The notes: generated by a model not told the origin, from the letters alone. DNA of 64,000 nt from Klenkia brasiliensis (GCF_900100695.1 NZ_FNCF01000002.1:434001-498000), one strand, 5' to 3'. Shown: positions 49,439 through 58,721, counted from the stretch's first letter. Program-made: numbers and translations.

Positions 49439-49538
49439 GTCGTCTCCCGATGCTCGTCGTGGTGGCTGCACCCTCGTCGCGCGACGGGAAGGGTACCGGT
49501 CCGGCCCGGTCCGCCGCTCGCGCGCGGACCGCCCGGGG

Positions 49539-52500
49539 TCACAGCTCCGGCGGCAGCCAGGCCAGCTGGACCAGCTCGGTACCGCGCCGGCGGGTGACCA
49601 GCCAGCCGCGTCCCGGGGGCTGCGGACCGGGCTTGACCGCGCCGACGAGCGCGCCCTCGCCCTTGTCGCCGTCCATGACGATGCCGGGGGTGGCCAGCTC
49701 GCGCAGCCGCAGCAGCACCGGCTCGAACAGCGCCCGGTTCGCCCCGCCGCTGCGCCGGGTGAGCACCAGGTGCAGCCCGATGTCGCGGCCCTGGGCGAGG
49801 AACTCCAGCAGCGGTGCCAGCGGGTTGGGGCTGGCCGCGGCGACCAGGTCGTAGTCGTCGACCACCAGGTACAGCTCGGGTCCGTCCCACCAGCTGCGGT
49901 CGCGCAGCTGCGCCGGGGTGACGTCGGGCCCGGGCAGCCGGCCCTGCATCACCTGGGCCACCTCGGCGACCATCTCGCGGGCCGTCGGGGCCGACGTGGC
50001 GTAGCCGATGCTGTGCTCCTCGCTGACCGCGCCGAGCAGGCTGCGCCGGAAGTCGACGGTCAGCACCCGGACGTCGTAGGGCGTCCACTGGTCGGTGACC
50101 CGGCGGACGAAGGACCGCAGGAAGGTGCTCTTGCCGCACTCGGCGTCGCCGAACACCACCAGGTGCGGCTCGCTCTGCATGTCCAGGTGCACCGTGGACA
50201 GGTCGCTCTCGGTGATGCCGACGGCGATGCCGCGGTTGGGGTCGGCCAGCAGCTGGCCGTGCTCGACCAGGGCCGGCAGCAGGCGGACGCCGGGGGCGAC
50301 CGGGCCGTGCCAGCGGGTCTTGACGGCGTCCACCAGCCCGGCCACGCCGTCGGCGAGGTCCTCGGTGCCCTGCTCGCCGTCGATGCGGGGCAGCGCGGTG
50401 AGCACGTGCAGCTTGTCGGCGGTGATGCCGCGGCCGGGCGTCTCGGCCGGCACGTTGACCGCGGTCCGGCGGTCCAGCAGGGAGTCACCGGGGTCGCCCA
50501 GCCGCAGCTCCACCCGGGTGCCGAACAGGTCGCGGATCGCCGGGCGCAGGTCCAGCCAGCGACCGGCCGACACCACCACGTGGATGCCGTAGGACAACCC
50601 GCGACCGGCCAGGTCGGTCACCGCGGCCTCGATGTCCTCGAAGTCGTTGCGCACGGTCAGCCAGCCGTCGACGACGAGGAACACGTCCCCGTAGGCGTCG
50701 TCGGCGACCTGGCCGGAGCGCAGCCGCCGCCGGTAGGTGGCCATGCCGTCGACGCCCAGCTGGGCGAAGGCCAGCTCCCGCCGGGCCAGCAGGGTCTGCA
50801 GCTCGGCGACCGTGCGCCGCACCTGGTCGGCGTCGCTGCGGGCCGACACGCTGCCCACGTGCGGCAGCTCGCGCAGCCCGGCCAGCGTGCCGCCGCCGAA
50901 GTCCAGGCCGTAGACCTGCACCTCGCGCGGGGTGTGGGTCAGCGCCAGGGAGGCCACCAGGCTGCGCAGCGCGGTGCTCTTGCCCGACTGCGGGCCGCCG
51001 ACGACGGCCACGTGGCCGCCGGCCCCGGACAGGTCGAGCACCAGGGGGTCGCGGCGCTGGTCGGCGGGCTTGTCGACGACGCCGACGGCGACCCGCAGCC
51101 CGCCCCACAGGTCGGGGGCGTCGACGGTCATGCCCCGGTCGGGGTGCTCGACGAGCGGGGGGAGCAGCTGGTCCAGCGTCGGCGGCTCGGCCAGCGGCGG
51201 CAGCCAGACCTGGTGGGCCGGGGTGCCGCGGCCCTCCATCCGGTCGACCAGCACGTCGAGCAGGCTCTCCCCGACCGCGGTGCCCTCGTCGGCGGCCGCC
51301 TCGGCCTCGCCCTCCGCAGGGGTGACCGGCACCGGCGGCGCGAGGTACTGGGTGTCGTAGGTGTGCACCACCGGCCCGGCGGCGGCACCGACCTCCCGGC
51401 GCTCGGTGGGGCGCTTGTGCACGCCGCTGACGTAGGCGGCGCGGAAGCGCTCGAGCGGGTCGGTGCCGTACTTCATGAACCCGTGGCCCGGGGCGCGCGG
51501 CAGCTCGAAGGCGTCGGGGGCGGCCAGCACGACCCGGCTCTCCATGGCCGAGTTGGTGCGCAGCCCGATCCGGTAGGACAGGTGCGTGTCCAGGCCGCGC
51601 AACCGGCCCTCCTCGAGCCGCTGGCTGGCCAGCAGCAGGTGCACGCCCAGCGAGCGGCCGACCCGGCCGATCTGCACGAACAGGTCGATGAAGTCGGGCT
51701 TGGCGCTGAGCAGCTCGCTGAACTCGTCGCAGATGATCAGCAGGGTCGGCACGGGGGGCAGGGGCACCCCGGAGGTGCGGGCGCGCTCGTAGTCCCGCAG
51801 CGAGCTGTAGTTCCCGGCCGAGCGCAGCAGCTCCTGGCGGCGCAGCAGCTCGCCGTTGATGGCGTCGACCATGCGGTCGACCAGCGGCAGCTCGTCGGCG
51901 AGGTTGGTGATGACGGCGCTGGTGTGCGGCAGCCGGTCGAGCTTGGTGAAGGTCGCGCCGCCCTTGAAGTCGACGAGCACGAAGTTCAGCGTCTCGCTGT
52001 CGTGGGTGACCGCCAGGGCGAGCACCAGGGTGCGCAGCAGCTCGGACTTGCCGGCGCCGGTGGCCCCGACCAGCAGCCCGTGCGGGCCCATGCCGTCCTG
52101 CGCGGACTCCTTGAGGTCCAGCTCCACCGGGGCGCCGTCCGGCCCGACGCCGATCGGCACCCGCAGCCGGTCGCGGTTGGGGCGGGGGGCCCACCCCTGC
52201 TCCACGTCGTAGCCGTAGGGGTCGGCGATGTCGAGCAGGTCGGCCAGCCCGGTGGCGGTGGTCAGGGCGGCGTCGCCGCCGCGGCTGCCGGCGGAGAGCC
52301 GGAAGGGGGCCAGCTGGCGGGCCAGGGACTCCGCGAGCGGGCCGGCCAGCTCGTCGGCCCGGCCGATCTCGGCGGTGCCGTCGGTGGTGCGGCTGCGCAG
52401 CGTGCCGTCGTCGTCGACCTCCAGCACCAGGGTGCCGCGGTCCAGCAGCCGGGGCGGCGGGGTGCTCAGGTCCAGCACGGTGACGCCCTCGACGCCGCCG

Positions 52501-53501
52501 TCGGTCATCAGGTGGCTCGAGCCGGCGACCTCGCCGCCGTCGAGGACGACGACGACGTGCGGGCCGGGGACCGGCACGCCCGACCCGCTGGGGTCGAACC
52601 GGGGCCGGACGGCGAGGAAGTCGTCGAGCAGGGCCTCCAGCGCCGGCACCGTGGGGGAGACCAGCCGCAGCCGGCCCAGGGCGTCGGTGCGCTCGGGGTG
52701 CTGGCCGTGCGGGAGCCACTTGGTCCACTCCCACCCGGCCCGCTCCTCGGTGCCGGCGGCGACGGCGACCAGCAGGTCGTCGGGGCTGTGGTGCACCGCG
52801 AGCTGGGCGACGACGGCCCGGGCCAGCGACCGGCGGCGCGCCGGCGGACCCAGCACGTGCACCCGGCCGAAGCCGTTGACCGCCATCGCGACCGGGAGCT
52901 CGGGCACCACGGAGTAGGTGAGGACGAACCGGCGCAGGGCGCTGGCGCACAGCGGCTCGAGCTCGTCCAGCGGCCGGGTCTGCGGCGGCACCACGGGGGT
53001 GGCCAGGGCCTGCGGGCCGCGGCCGATGCGCACCACGCCGAAGTCGGCGTGCTCCCGGCGGCGTTCCCAGAGCCGGTGGCTGGCGGCGGTGACCCACAGC
53101 TGGTCGGGCTCGGGGTGCCGGTAGAGCATCGCCTCGCGCTGGGCCTGCGCGGTGCGCCGCACGCTGCGGCGCTGCAGCGCCAGGTGCCGCATGTAGGCCC
53201 GGCGGTCCTCGGCCAGCTGCCGCTTGGCGGAGCCGCCGGAGTTCATCAGCCCCATGGCGACCATGCCCAGGGCGGAGACGCCGAGCAGGCCGCCGGCGAC
53301 GTAGCCCAGCGGGCCCCCGCGCCCCTGGGTGAACAGCAGCGCCATCGCCCCGGCGCCGGCCAGCATCGGCAGCATCATGAGGACCTGGCCCCAGCGCCGG
53401 CCCTCGGTGGGGATCTCCGGGGGAGGGTCGAGCACCACCTCGCCGCTGGGCAGCTCGGGGGCCTCGCGCCGGGGCTGACGGCGGAGCACGACGGTGCTCA
53501 T
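49539..53501 (-). CDS. eccC: Type VII secretion ATPase EccC (FtsK/SpoIIIE type, three ATPase domains)
   Basis: EccC recognises substrates and powers ESX export. The 1320-residue product is a fused EccCa-EccCb form. Two spans (about residues 37-88: VLMMLPMLAGAGAMALLF and GYVAGGLLGVSALGMVAMGLM) precede three FtsK-like domains. Their P-loops are LVGATGAGKSELLRTL, VVGGPQSGKSTALRSL and VFGDAECGKSTFLRSF. Only the first has a full Walker B with Asp-Glu (LLIICDEFSELL); the others read LVVDGW and LVVDDYD, as is usual for EccC. ATG 53501 follows AGGAGG. It is divergent from eccD. Confidence 0.97.
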   Translation of the reverse strand: MSTVVLRRQPRREAPELPSGEVVLDPPPEIPTEGRRWGQVLMMLPMLAGAGAMALLFTQGRGGPLGYVAGGLLGVSALGMVAMGLMNSGGSAKRQLAEDRRAYMRHLALQRRSVRRTAQAQREAMLYRHPEPDQLWVTAASHRLWERRREHADFGVVRIGRGPQALATPVVPPQTRPLDELEPLCASALRRFVLTYSVVPELPVAMAVNGFGRVHVLGPPARRRSLARAVVAQLAVHHSPDDLLVAVAAGTEERAGWEWTKWLPHGQHPERTDALGRLRLVSPTVPALEALLDDFLAVRPRFDPSGSGVPVPGPHVVVVLDGGEVAGSSHLMTDGGVEGVTVLDLSTPPPRLLDRGTLVLEVDDDGTLRSRTTDGTAEIGRADELAGPLAESLARQLAPFRLSAGSRGGDAALTTATGLADLLDIADPYGYDVEQGWAPRPNRDRLRVPIGVGPDGAPVELDLKESAQDGMGPHGLLVGATGAGKSELLRTLVLALAVTHDSETLNFVLVDFKGGATFTKLDRLPHTSAVITNLADELPLVDRMVDAINGELLRRQELLRSAGNYSSLRDYERARTSGVPLPPVPTLLIICDEFSELLSAKPDFIDLFVQIGRVGRSLGVHLLLASQRLEEGRLRGLDTHLSYRIGLRTNSAMESRVVLAAPDAFELPRAPGHGFMKYGTDPLERFRAAYVSGVHKRPTERREVGAAAGPVVHTYDTQYLAPPVPVTPAEGEAEAAADEGTAVGESLLDVLVDRMEGRGTPAHQVWLPPLAEPPTLDQLLPPLVEHPDRGMTVDAPDLWGGLRVAVGVVDKPADQRRDPLVLDLSGAGGHVAVVGGPQSGKSTALRSLVASLALTHTPREVQVYGLDFGGGTLAGLRELPHVGSVSARSDADQVRRTVAELQTLLARRELAFAQLGVDGMATYRRRLRSGQVADDAYGDVFLVVDGWLTVRNDFEDIEAAVTDLAGRGLSYGIHVVVSAGRWLDLRPAIRDLFGTRVELRLGDPGDSLLDRRTAVNVPAETPGRGITADKLHVLTALPRIDGEQGTEDLADGVAGLVDAVKTRWHGPVAPGVRLLPALVEHGQLLADPNRGIAVGITESDLSTVHLDMQSEPHLVVFGDAECGKSTFLRSFVRRVTDQWTPYDVRVLTVDFRRSLLGAVSEEHSIGYATSAPTAREMVAEVAQVMQGRLPGPDVTPAQLRDRSWWDGPELYLVVDDYDLVAAASPNPLAPLLEFLAQGRDIGLHLVLTRRSGGANRALFEPVLLRLRELATPGIVMDGDKGEGALVGAVKPGPQPPGRGWLVTRRRGTELVQLAWLPPEL

Positions 53502-53530
53502 CGGTTCCTCCTGACCGCGAGAGTGATCCG

Positions 53531-53537
53531 TATCGTA
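53531..53537. promoter_or_regulatory. Shared divergent promoter core between eccC and eccD
   Basis: TATCGT (53531-53536) reads as a -10 box toward eccD, and the overlapping minus-strand TACGAT (53537-53532) reads as a -10 box toward eccC. Both genes would have leaders with ribosome sites (AGGAGG for eccC). Confidence 0.45.
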
Positions 53538-53590
53538 TGGGCCGGCCGGGGAAGCGGGCCGCTGGACCGACGACGGACGGGTGGTGCGAT

Positions 53591-54979
53591 GTGACGCGGT
53601 CCCTCGGCGGTGGACTGGCGCGGGTGACGGTGGCCTCGCCGCAGCGCCGGGTGGACGTGGCGCTGCCCGACGCCGTCCCGGTGGCCGAGCTGCTGCCCGC
53701 CCTGCTGCGCAACGCCGGCGAGGGCCTGGCCGACGACGGCCAGGAGCACGGTGGCTGGGTGCTGCGCCGGGTCGACGGCCAGCTGGTCGACCCGGCGCGC
53801 TCGCTGGCCGCCCAGGAGCTGCGCGACGGCGAGGTGCTGCACCTGGTGGCCCGCCAGGACGACTGGCCGGAGCTGGACTACGACGACGTCGTCGACGCCA
53901 TCGCCGGGTCGGCACGGGCCACCAGCCCGGACTGGGGTCCGGCCGCCACCCGCCGCACCGGGGTGGGCGTCGCGTGCGCCGCCCTGCTGCTGGCCCTGGG
54001 CCTGGCCGTGACGGGCCCCGACCACGCCCTCGCCGGGGTCGCCGCGCTCTGCCTGGCCGTCGTGGCGCTGGCCGGCGGCGTGGTGCTGGCCCGGCTGGCC
54101 TCCGACGCCGAGGCGGGGACGGCGCTGGCCGTGGTGGCGATGGTCTCGGCCGCCGCCGGCGGGGGCCTGGTGGGCCTGGGCGAGCAGCCGCTGTCGGCGC
54201 TGGGCCCGGCGCAGGTGCTCACCGCCGCGGTCGCGCTGGTGCTGGTCTCGCTGGTCGGCGTGGTGGGCGTGGCCGGGCGCACCCAGTACCCGGTCGGCGG
54301 CGTGGTCGTCGGCGTGCTCGGCACGGTGGCGGCGCTGCTGGCGCGCGCCGGGTCGGTCGACGGGGTGGACGCGGCCGCCGTCGTGGCGGTCCTGGTCGTC
54401 GTGCTGGCCCCGCTGGCCCCGCTGCTCTCGCTCCGGCTGGGCAAGCTGCCGGTGCCGGCCCTGCCCGCCACGACGGAGGACCTGCTCGCCGACCCGCCGC
54501 CGGTCGGGCGGGCCCGGGTCGAGGCCCGCGTGCGGCGCACCGACGAGCTGCTGACCGGCATGCTCGGCGGTGGCGCGGCCGCCGCCGTGCTCGCCACCCC
54601 GGTGCTGCTGACCAGCGGCCGTACCTCGGCGCTGTGGCTGGTCGGCCTGGTGGCGGCGGTCTCCCTGCTGCGGGCCCGCTTCTTCCCCGCCGCCCGGCAC
54701 CGCCTCCCGCTGCTGCTGGGCGGCCTCCTGCCCGCGCTGGCCCTCGGGGTCGCCGCGGCCGCGCTGCCCGGGCCCTGGGTGCTGGCCGGTGCCGTGCCCG
54801 CGCTGGTCGTCGTGGCCGGGCTCGCGGTGGCGGCCGGGCTGGTGTTCCGGCACCGCGCGCCCGGCCCCTACCTCGGCCGGGTCGCCGACGTGCTCGACGT
54901 CGTCCTGGTGCTGGCCGTGGTGCCGGTGGCCTGCGCGGTGCTCGGGCTGTACGGCTACGTCCGCGGCCTCTACGGCTGA
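53591..54979 (+). CDS. eccD: Type VII secretion integral membrane protein EccD
   Basis: EccD forms the membrane pore scaffold of ESX. The 462-residue protein has a ubiquitin-like cytosolic head (about 1-95: ARVTVASPQRRVDVALPDAVPVAELLPALL...QELRDGEVLHLVAR) and about eleven membrane spans, with the cytosolic loop RARVEARVRRTDELLTGMLGG in mid-protein. GTG 53591 fits the head; ATG 53537 also opens the frame but abuts the -10 box. eccB follows 12 bases after its stop. Confidence 0.9.
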   Translation: MTRSLGGGLARVTVASPQRRVDVALPDAVPVAELLPALLRNAGEGLADDGQEHGGWVLRRVDGQLVDPARSLAAQELRDGEVLHLVARQDDWPELDYDDVVDAIAGSARATSPDWGPAATRRTGVGVACAALLLALGLAVTGPDHALAGVAALCLAVVALAGGVVLARLASDAEAGTALAVVAMVSAAAGGGLVGLGEQPLSALGPAQVLTAAVALVLVSLVGVVGVAGRTQYPVGGVVVGVLGTVAALLARAGSVDGVDAAAVVAVLVVVLAPLAPLLSLRLGKLPVPALPATTEDLLADPPPVGRARVEARVRRTDELLTGMLGGGAAAAVLATPVLLTSGRTSALWLVGLVAAVSLLRARFFPAARHRLPLLLGGLLPALALGVAAAALPGPWVLAGAVPALVVVAGLAVAAGLVFRHRAPGPYLGRVADVLDVVLVLAVVPVACAVLGLYGYVRGLYG

Positions 54980-54991
54980 CCGGGGTCGTCC

Positions 54992-56419
54992 GTGGCGAGC
55001 AGGCGGGACCTCTACCAGAGCTACCAGTTCCTGGTGAAGCGCGTCGTCTCCGGCGTCGTGCTGCGCGAGACCGACCCCGCGCAGAGCCCGCTGCGCCGGA
55101 TGGGCGGGGCGGTGTTCGGCAGCGTCATGGTCGCGGTCCTCGCGCTGGCCGTCGCGGGGATCGTCGGCGTGGTGTCGCCCGGGGGGAACGACCGCTGGAA
55201 GGACCAGCCGGCGGTCATCGTGATGGAGGAGACCGGGGCGCGGTTCGTCTGGCTCCCCGACCAGGCCGACGTCTACCACCTGCACCCGGTCGGCAACTTC
55301 GTCTCCGCCGCGCTGCTGGCCGGGACCTCCGACGTCGTCGAGGTCTCCCGCGCCTCGCTGGCCGGCGCCCCCCGCGGGCAGGCCCTGGGCATCGACGGCG
55401 CCCCCGACGCCGTCCCCGACCCGGACCAGCTGGTCGGCGCGCCCTGGACGCTGTGCGCCGTGCCGGTCGACCTGGCCAGCGGGGAGCAGGTGACCCGCAC
55501 CGCGCTGGTCGTCGGGGGGACCGCCGACGGCGGGCGGGACGTCGGCGACGCGGGCTTCCTGGCCCGCGACGTCGACCGGGGCACGCTGCACTACGTCTGG
55601 GACGGCGTGCAGTACCCCGTCCCCGACGAGGGCGCGGTGCTGCAGGGGCTCACCCTCGGCGACGAGGTCCAGGTCCAGGTCGGGACGGCGTGGCTGTCGG
55701 GCCTGCCGGAGGGCGCCCCGCTGGCGCCGCAGCCGGTGGCCGGCCGCGGGCAGCCCTCCACCGCGCTGCCGGGTGCGGTCACCGGCCAGGTGGTGGTGGT
55801 GCAGTCGGAGTCGGGCGGGCAGCTGTACTACCAGGTCGCCACCGACCGGCTGGTCGGCATCAGCCGGGTGCAGGCCGACCTGCTGCTCGCCGACCCGACG
55901 CTGTCGGCGCTGGCGTACGGGGGCGCGCCGCCCACGGCGCTGCCGGTCAGCCCGGCGCAGACCAACGGCGCGACCCTGGTGCCGCTGCCCGAGCGCGGCC
56001 CGGTCGACCTGCCGGACGAGCAGCCGCCCACCCTGCCCGTGACCTCGGCGACCGAGACGGTGTGCGCGGCCTTCGACGGAGTGGGCCAGCGGCCGGCCGT
56101 CGCGCTCGGTGCCGACGTCGACGCGTCCGGCGCCGCGCTCAGCGAGCAGCGGACCGCCGACGGCACGGTGCTGGCCGACGCGGTCGTCGTCCCGGCCGGT
56201 GGCGGTGCACTGGTGCGGGCGCAGGAGTCGGACTCCGCGGCCGACGGCTCGTTGTTCCTCGTGACCGACCAGGGCCGCGCCTACCGGGTCCCCGACGCGG
56301 CCGTCGCGGGGGTGCTCGGGTACGCCGGCGTGACCCCGGTGGCCCTGCCGGCCGCGCTGGTCGCCCGGGTCCCGGCCGGGCCGCCGCTGAGCCCTGACCT
56401 GGCCCGGGGCGCCGGCTGA
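54992..56419 (+). CDS. eccB: Type VII secretion protein EccB
   Basis: EccB spans the membrane once and has a large extracytoplasmic domain. The 475-residue product starts with the family N-terminus SRRDLYQSYQFLVKRVVSGVV, one span (FGSVMVAVLALAVAGIVGVV, about 42-61), WKDQPAVIVMEETGARFVW, and repeated beta-propeller-like segments typical of EccB. It contains the paired cysteines (WTLCAVPVD and TVCAAFDG) that form the family disulfide. The GTG start is at 54992. It precedes the two WXG100-size genes. Confidence 0.93.
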   Translation: MASRRDLYQSYQFLVKRVVSGVVLRETDPAQSPLRRMGGAVFGSVMVAVLALAVAGIVGVVSPGGNDRWKDQPAVIVMEETGARFVWLPDQADVYHLHPVGNFVSAALLAGTSDVVEVSRASLAGAPRGQALGIDGAPDAVPDPDQLVGAPWTLCAVPVDLASGEQVTRTALVVGGTADGGRDVGDAGFLARDVDRGTLHYVWDGVQYPVPDEGAVLQGLTLGDEVQVQVGTAWLSGLPEGAPLAPQPVAGRGQPSTALPGAVTGQVVVVQSESGGQLYYQVATDRLVGISRVQADLLLADPTLSALAYGGAPPTALPVSPAQTNGATLVPLPERGPVDLPDEQPPTLPVTSATETVCAAFDGVGQRPAVALGADVDASGAALSEQRTADGTVLADAVVVPAGGGALVRAQESDSAADGSLFLVTDQGRAYRVPDAAVAGVLGYAGVTPVALPAALVARVPAGPPLSPDLARGAG

Positions 56420-56470
56420 GGGTCCACCCCGGGCTGTGGACAACGGTTCGCACGCTGCGGATCTGTCCAG

Positions 56471-56561
56471 TACCGTTCGCCGTGCTCACCGACGCCCCGC
56501 CGGCGTCACCACGATCCGACCCGGTCGAGACACCCGGCCGATCTGGAGGGATGAGGAACAG
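56471..56561 (+). promoter_or_regulatory. Promoter and leader of the esx pair
   Basis: CCAGTACCGT with -10 TACCGT at 56471-56476; the leader of about 80 bases ends in GAGGA five bases before ATG 56562. CCAGTATCGT recurs before the YbaB gene at 58647-58656. Confidence 0.4.
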
Positions 56562-56897
56562 ATGGCAGATGGAACAGGTGCCAGCCCGGAGCAGATGGCG
56601 ACCTTCGCCCGGTCGGCCACGGACGCCTCGGAGCAGCTCAACGCGCTCTTCCGCACCCTGAACAACCAGCTCGCGACCCTCGAGTCGCAGTCGCGCGGCC
56701 AGTTCGCGACCGCCTTCGCCCAGGTGAAGAACACGGTCAACACCGAGAGCGCCAACATGAACGCGGCCCTGGGTGCGATCGCGCAGTCCGTCGGCCAGGC
56801 CGGTGCCAACTACACCCGCAGCGACGAGGAGATGCGCGGCCAGATGACCAGCGTCGAGAACGTCACCACGGGCATCACCAGCGGCCTCGTCCGCTGA
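56562..56897 (+). CDS. WXG100-type ESX secretion target (CFP-10/EsxB-like)
   Basis: A 111-residue helical-hairpin protein without a signal peptide. The first helix is MATFARSATDASEQLNALFRTLNNQLATL; the turn reads SQSRGQF in place of the canonical WxG; the second helix is TAFAQVKNTVNTESANMNAALGAIAQSVGQAG. A YxxxD secretion signal (YTRSD, near residue 89) stands at the end of helix two. This marks it as the signal-bearing partner of a heterodimer with the next gene, 28 bases downstream. ATG 56562 follows GAGGA. Confidence 0.85.
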   Translation: MADGTGASPEQMATFARSATDASEQLNALFRTLNNQLATLESQSRGQFATAFAQVKNTVNTESANMNAALGAIAQSVGQAGANYTRSDEEMRGQMTSVENVTTGITSGLVR

Positions 56898-56925
56898 CCC
56901 GACGCATCGAGAAGAGGGAGCAGAC

Positions 56926-57222
56926 ATGAGCGGTGGCGAGTACCAGGTCAGCTGGTTGCTGCAGAACGAGGCCGCGGGCTTCGTCAACGGCGCCTCCTCC
57001 GGCCTCGACTCCTCGTTGAGCGAGGTCAACAACCAGGTGAACTCCCTGATGAGCACCTGGACCAGCGACGCGCAGGTCGCCTACGGGGCCCGCCAGGCGC
57101 AGTGGAACTCGGCGGCCGACCGGATCAAGGAGGCGCTGATCTCCTTCCAGACGGCGCTGGCCTCCTCGGCCGAGACCTCCCAGTCCACCGAGCAGACCAA
57201 CGTGGGCATCGTCTCCGGCTGA
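56926..57222 (+). CDS. WXG100-type ESX secretion target (ESAT-6/EsxA-like)
   Basis: A 98-residue partner of the preceding gene with the same helix-turn-helix plan: FVNGASSGLDSSLSEVNNQVNSLMSTW, a W-T-S turn in the WxG position (WTSDAQVAYGARQAQW), and the second helix NSAADRIKEALISFQTALASSAETSQS. No YxxxD motif is visible, as expected for the EsxA-type subunit that travels with its partner. The ATG is set by GAGGGAG. A UUCG-loop hairpin follows the stop. Confidence 0.85.
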   Translation: MSGGEYQVSWLLQNEAAGFVNGASSGLDSSLSEVNNQVNSLMSTWTSDAQVAYGARQAQWNSAADRIKEALISFQTALASSAETSQSTEQTNVGIVSG

Positions 57223-57236
57223 GCCGGCACCTGCCC

Positions 57237-57270
57237 GACGGCCGCTCCCCGTTCGCGGGGGGCGGCCGTC
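57237..57270. terminator. 15-bp hairpin with TTCG loop between esx genes and mycosin
   Basis: Arms 57237-57251 and 57256-57270 pair throughout with one G-U, closed by a TTCG tetraloop. It sits between the convergent esx and mycosin stops and can serve both. Confidence 0.8.
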
Positions 57271-57281
57271 CTGCGTCCGGG

Positions 57282-58589
57282 TCAGGGCGCCGGCGGGGTC
57301 CGGAACAGCGCCTCGCCGGGGACGAACTCCGGGTCGCGCTCGACGCGGCGGGGCGGCGGCAGCGCACCGGACCGCCAGCGGCGCCGGCGGAGGCGCGGGA
57401 CGAGCACGGCGACGAGGACGACGGCCGCTGCGGCACCCAGCAGCGCCAGCGACCAGCGCACCGCGGTCGCGCCCGCGCGGTCGGCCACCTCGGCCCGGGC
57501 CTCGGCGGCGCGGTCGACCGGCGGCGGGCGGTAGTCCGGCAGGGCGACGGGGCCCCCGGGAACCAGCGGTTCGGTGACCGCGCGGGCCGGCGACAGCTCG
57601 CCGGCCCCGTAGCCGGCCACGCCGGCGGCCGGTGTCGCCGTCCCCGCCAGCTGGGCGGCGACCGCTGCGCTCCGGTCCGCGCCCTGCGGCAGGGCGACGG
57701 CGGGGGAGCTGACCAGCACCGCGGCGGTCGCCGCGACGAACGCCGCCGCGAACGCGGTGCCGCTGTAGACGGCCTGGGCGGTCGACCCGGCCCCGACCAC
57801 GTCGGTGCCCGGCGCCACCACGTCGACGTACCCACCGATCTGGGAGCCCCGGGAGCGCTGGCCGTCACGGTCCACCGCGCCGACGCCGACCACGCCGTCG
57901 TAGGCAGCGGGGTACGGGGTCAGCGACGCCGGGTCGGGGACGTCCCCGTCCTCCTCGTCGTGGCCGTCGCCGACCGGGGCGACCACCACGACCCCGGCCG
58001 CCAGCGCGTCCGACACCGCCGCGGCCAGCACCGGGGCGTCGCCGTAGACCACCGTGCCCACCAGCACGACCTGCGCCCCCGAGGCGACCGCGTACCCGAT
58101 GCCGGCGGCCAGCCGGGCGGGGTCGACGGGGTCCGCACCCGGGTCGGTCGCCGGCTGGTCGGTGACCTGGACGGGGAGGACCGTGCTGTCCGGTGCCAGG
58201 CCGCGCAGGCCGATGCCGATCTGCTGCCGGGCCGCGACCAGGCTGGCCAGGGCGGTGCCGTGGGTGGTGCAGTCGACGTCGGCCGGGCCGGACCGCACCA
58301 GGTCGGCGCCGGGCAGCACGGCCCCGGCCAGCTGGGGGTGGGCGGCGGAGACGCCGGTGTCCAGCACCGCGACCGTCGTCCCCGCGCCGGTGCCGAACGG
58401 CCACACCTGCGCCGGCGGGTCGTAGCGCAGCTGCGGCCAGGGCACGTCCTGGATGACCGCGGACGCCGGGAGCGCGGAGTCGCAGACCTGGGCCGCGGCG
58501 GCGGGGGAGGCGGTGGCGACGACGGCGGGGCCGGCAGCGAGGGCCAGCGCGGTCAGCGCGGCCGCCCAGCGGGCAGGTGGTCGCCGCAC
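57282..58589 (-). CDS. mycP: Mycosin-like subtilase lacking the catalytic serine (pseudoprotease)
   Basis: Mycosins are membrane-anchored subtilases that stabilise the ESX complex. This 435-residue protein has a signal peptide (about 1-33), VPWPQLRYDPPAQVWPFGTGAG, catalytic Asp77 in VAVLDTGV and His110 in CTTHGTALASL. A C-terminal span (ALLGAAAAVVLVAVLVP) and basic tail follow. The Ser motif reads SGTAFAAAF, with Ala279 where GTS is required. The oxyanion Asn is Asp208 (VVVVAPVGDGH). The fold is complete but proteolysis should be abolished. GTG 58589 follows GGGAGG. It is the only mycosin in the window, convergent with the esx genes. Confidence 0.92.
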   Translation of the reverse strand: MRRPPARWAAALTALALAAGPAVVATASPAAAAQVCDSALPASAVIQDVPWPQLRYDPPAQVWPFGTGAGTTVAVLDTGVSAAHPQLAGAVLPGADLVRSGPADVDCTTHGTALASLVAARQQIGIGLRGLAPDSTVLPVQVTDQPATDPGADPVDPARLAAGIGYAVASGAQVVLVGTVVYGDAPVLAAAVSDALAAGVVVVAPVGDGHDEEDGDVPDPASLTPYPAAYDGVVGVGAVDRDGQRSRGSQIGGYVDVVAPGTDVVGAGSTAQAVYSGTAFAAAFVAATAAVLVSSPAVALPQGADRSAAVAAQLAGTATPAAGVAGYGAGELSPARAVTEPLVPGGPVALPDYRPPPVDRAAEARAEVADRAGATAVRWSLALLGAAAAVVLVAVLVPRLRRRRWRSGALPPPRRVERDPEFVPGEALFRTPPAP

Positions 58590-58629
58590 GCGTGCCCCTC
58601 CCGGTCGTCGCGGGCGGTCCACCGCGGGG

Positions 58630-58656
58630 TGCGGGAACCGGCTGGGCCAGTATCGT
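58630..58656 (+). promoter_or_regulatory. Promoter of the YbaB-WXG-toxin operon
   Basis: A TATCGT -10 box lies at 58651-58656. GGGAAC at about 58633-58638 and CGTC at 58654-58657 are 15 bases apart, which also resembles an ECF/SigE-type stress promoter. The two readings overlap and cannot be separated by eye. Confidence 0.35.
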
Positions 58657-58721
58657 CGGTGCACGTCCCGTCCGGGTGCCGGGCCCGCCGGCACCTCCGC
58701 CCCGTCCGTCGAGGAGGCCGC

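Noticed and set aside
49539-53501. Loss of the catalytic Glu in EccC ATPase domains 2 and 3 as a defect
   Set aside because: Degenerate Walker B motifs in the second and third domains are the rule for EccC proteins; domain 1 is intact.
53537-53591. ATG 53537 as the eccD start
   Set aside because: It touches the TATCGT -10 box, so the mRNA would begin downstream of it. GTG 53591 also fits the ubiquitin-like head.
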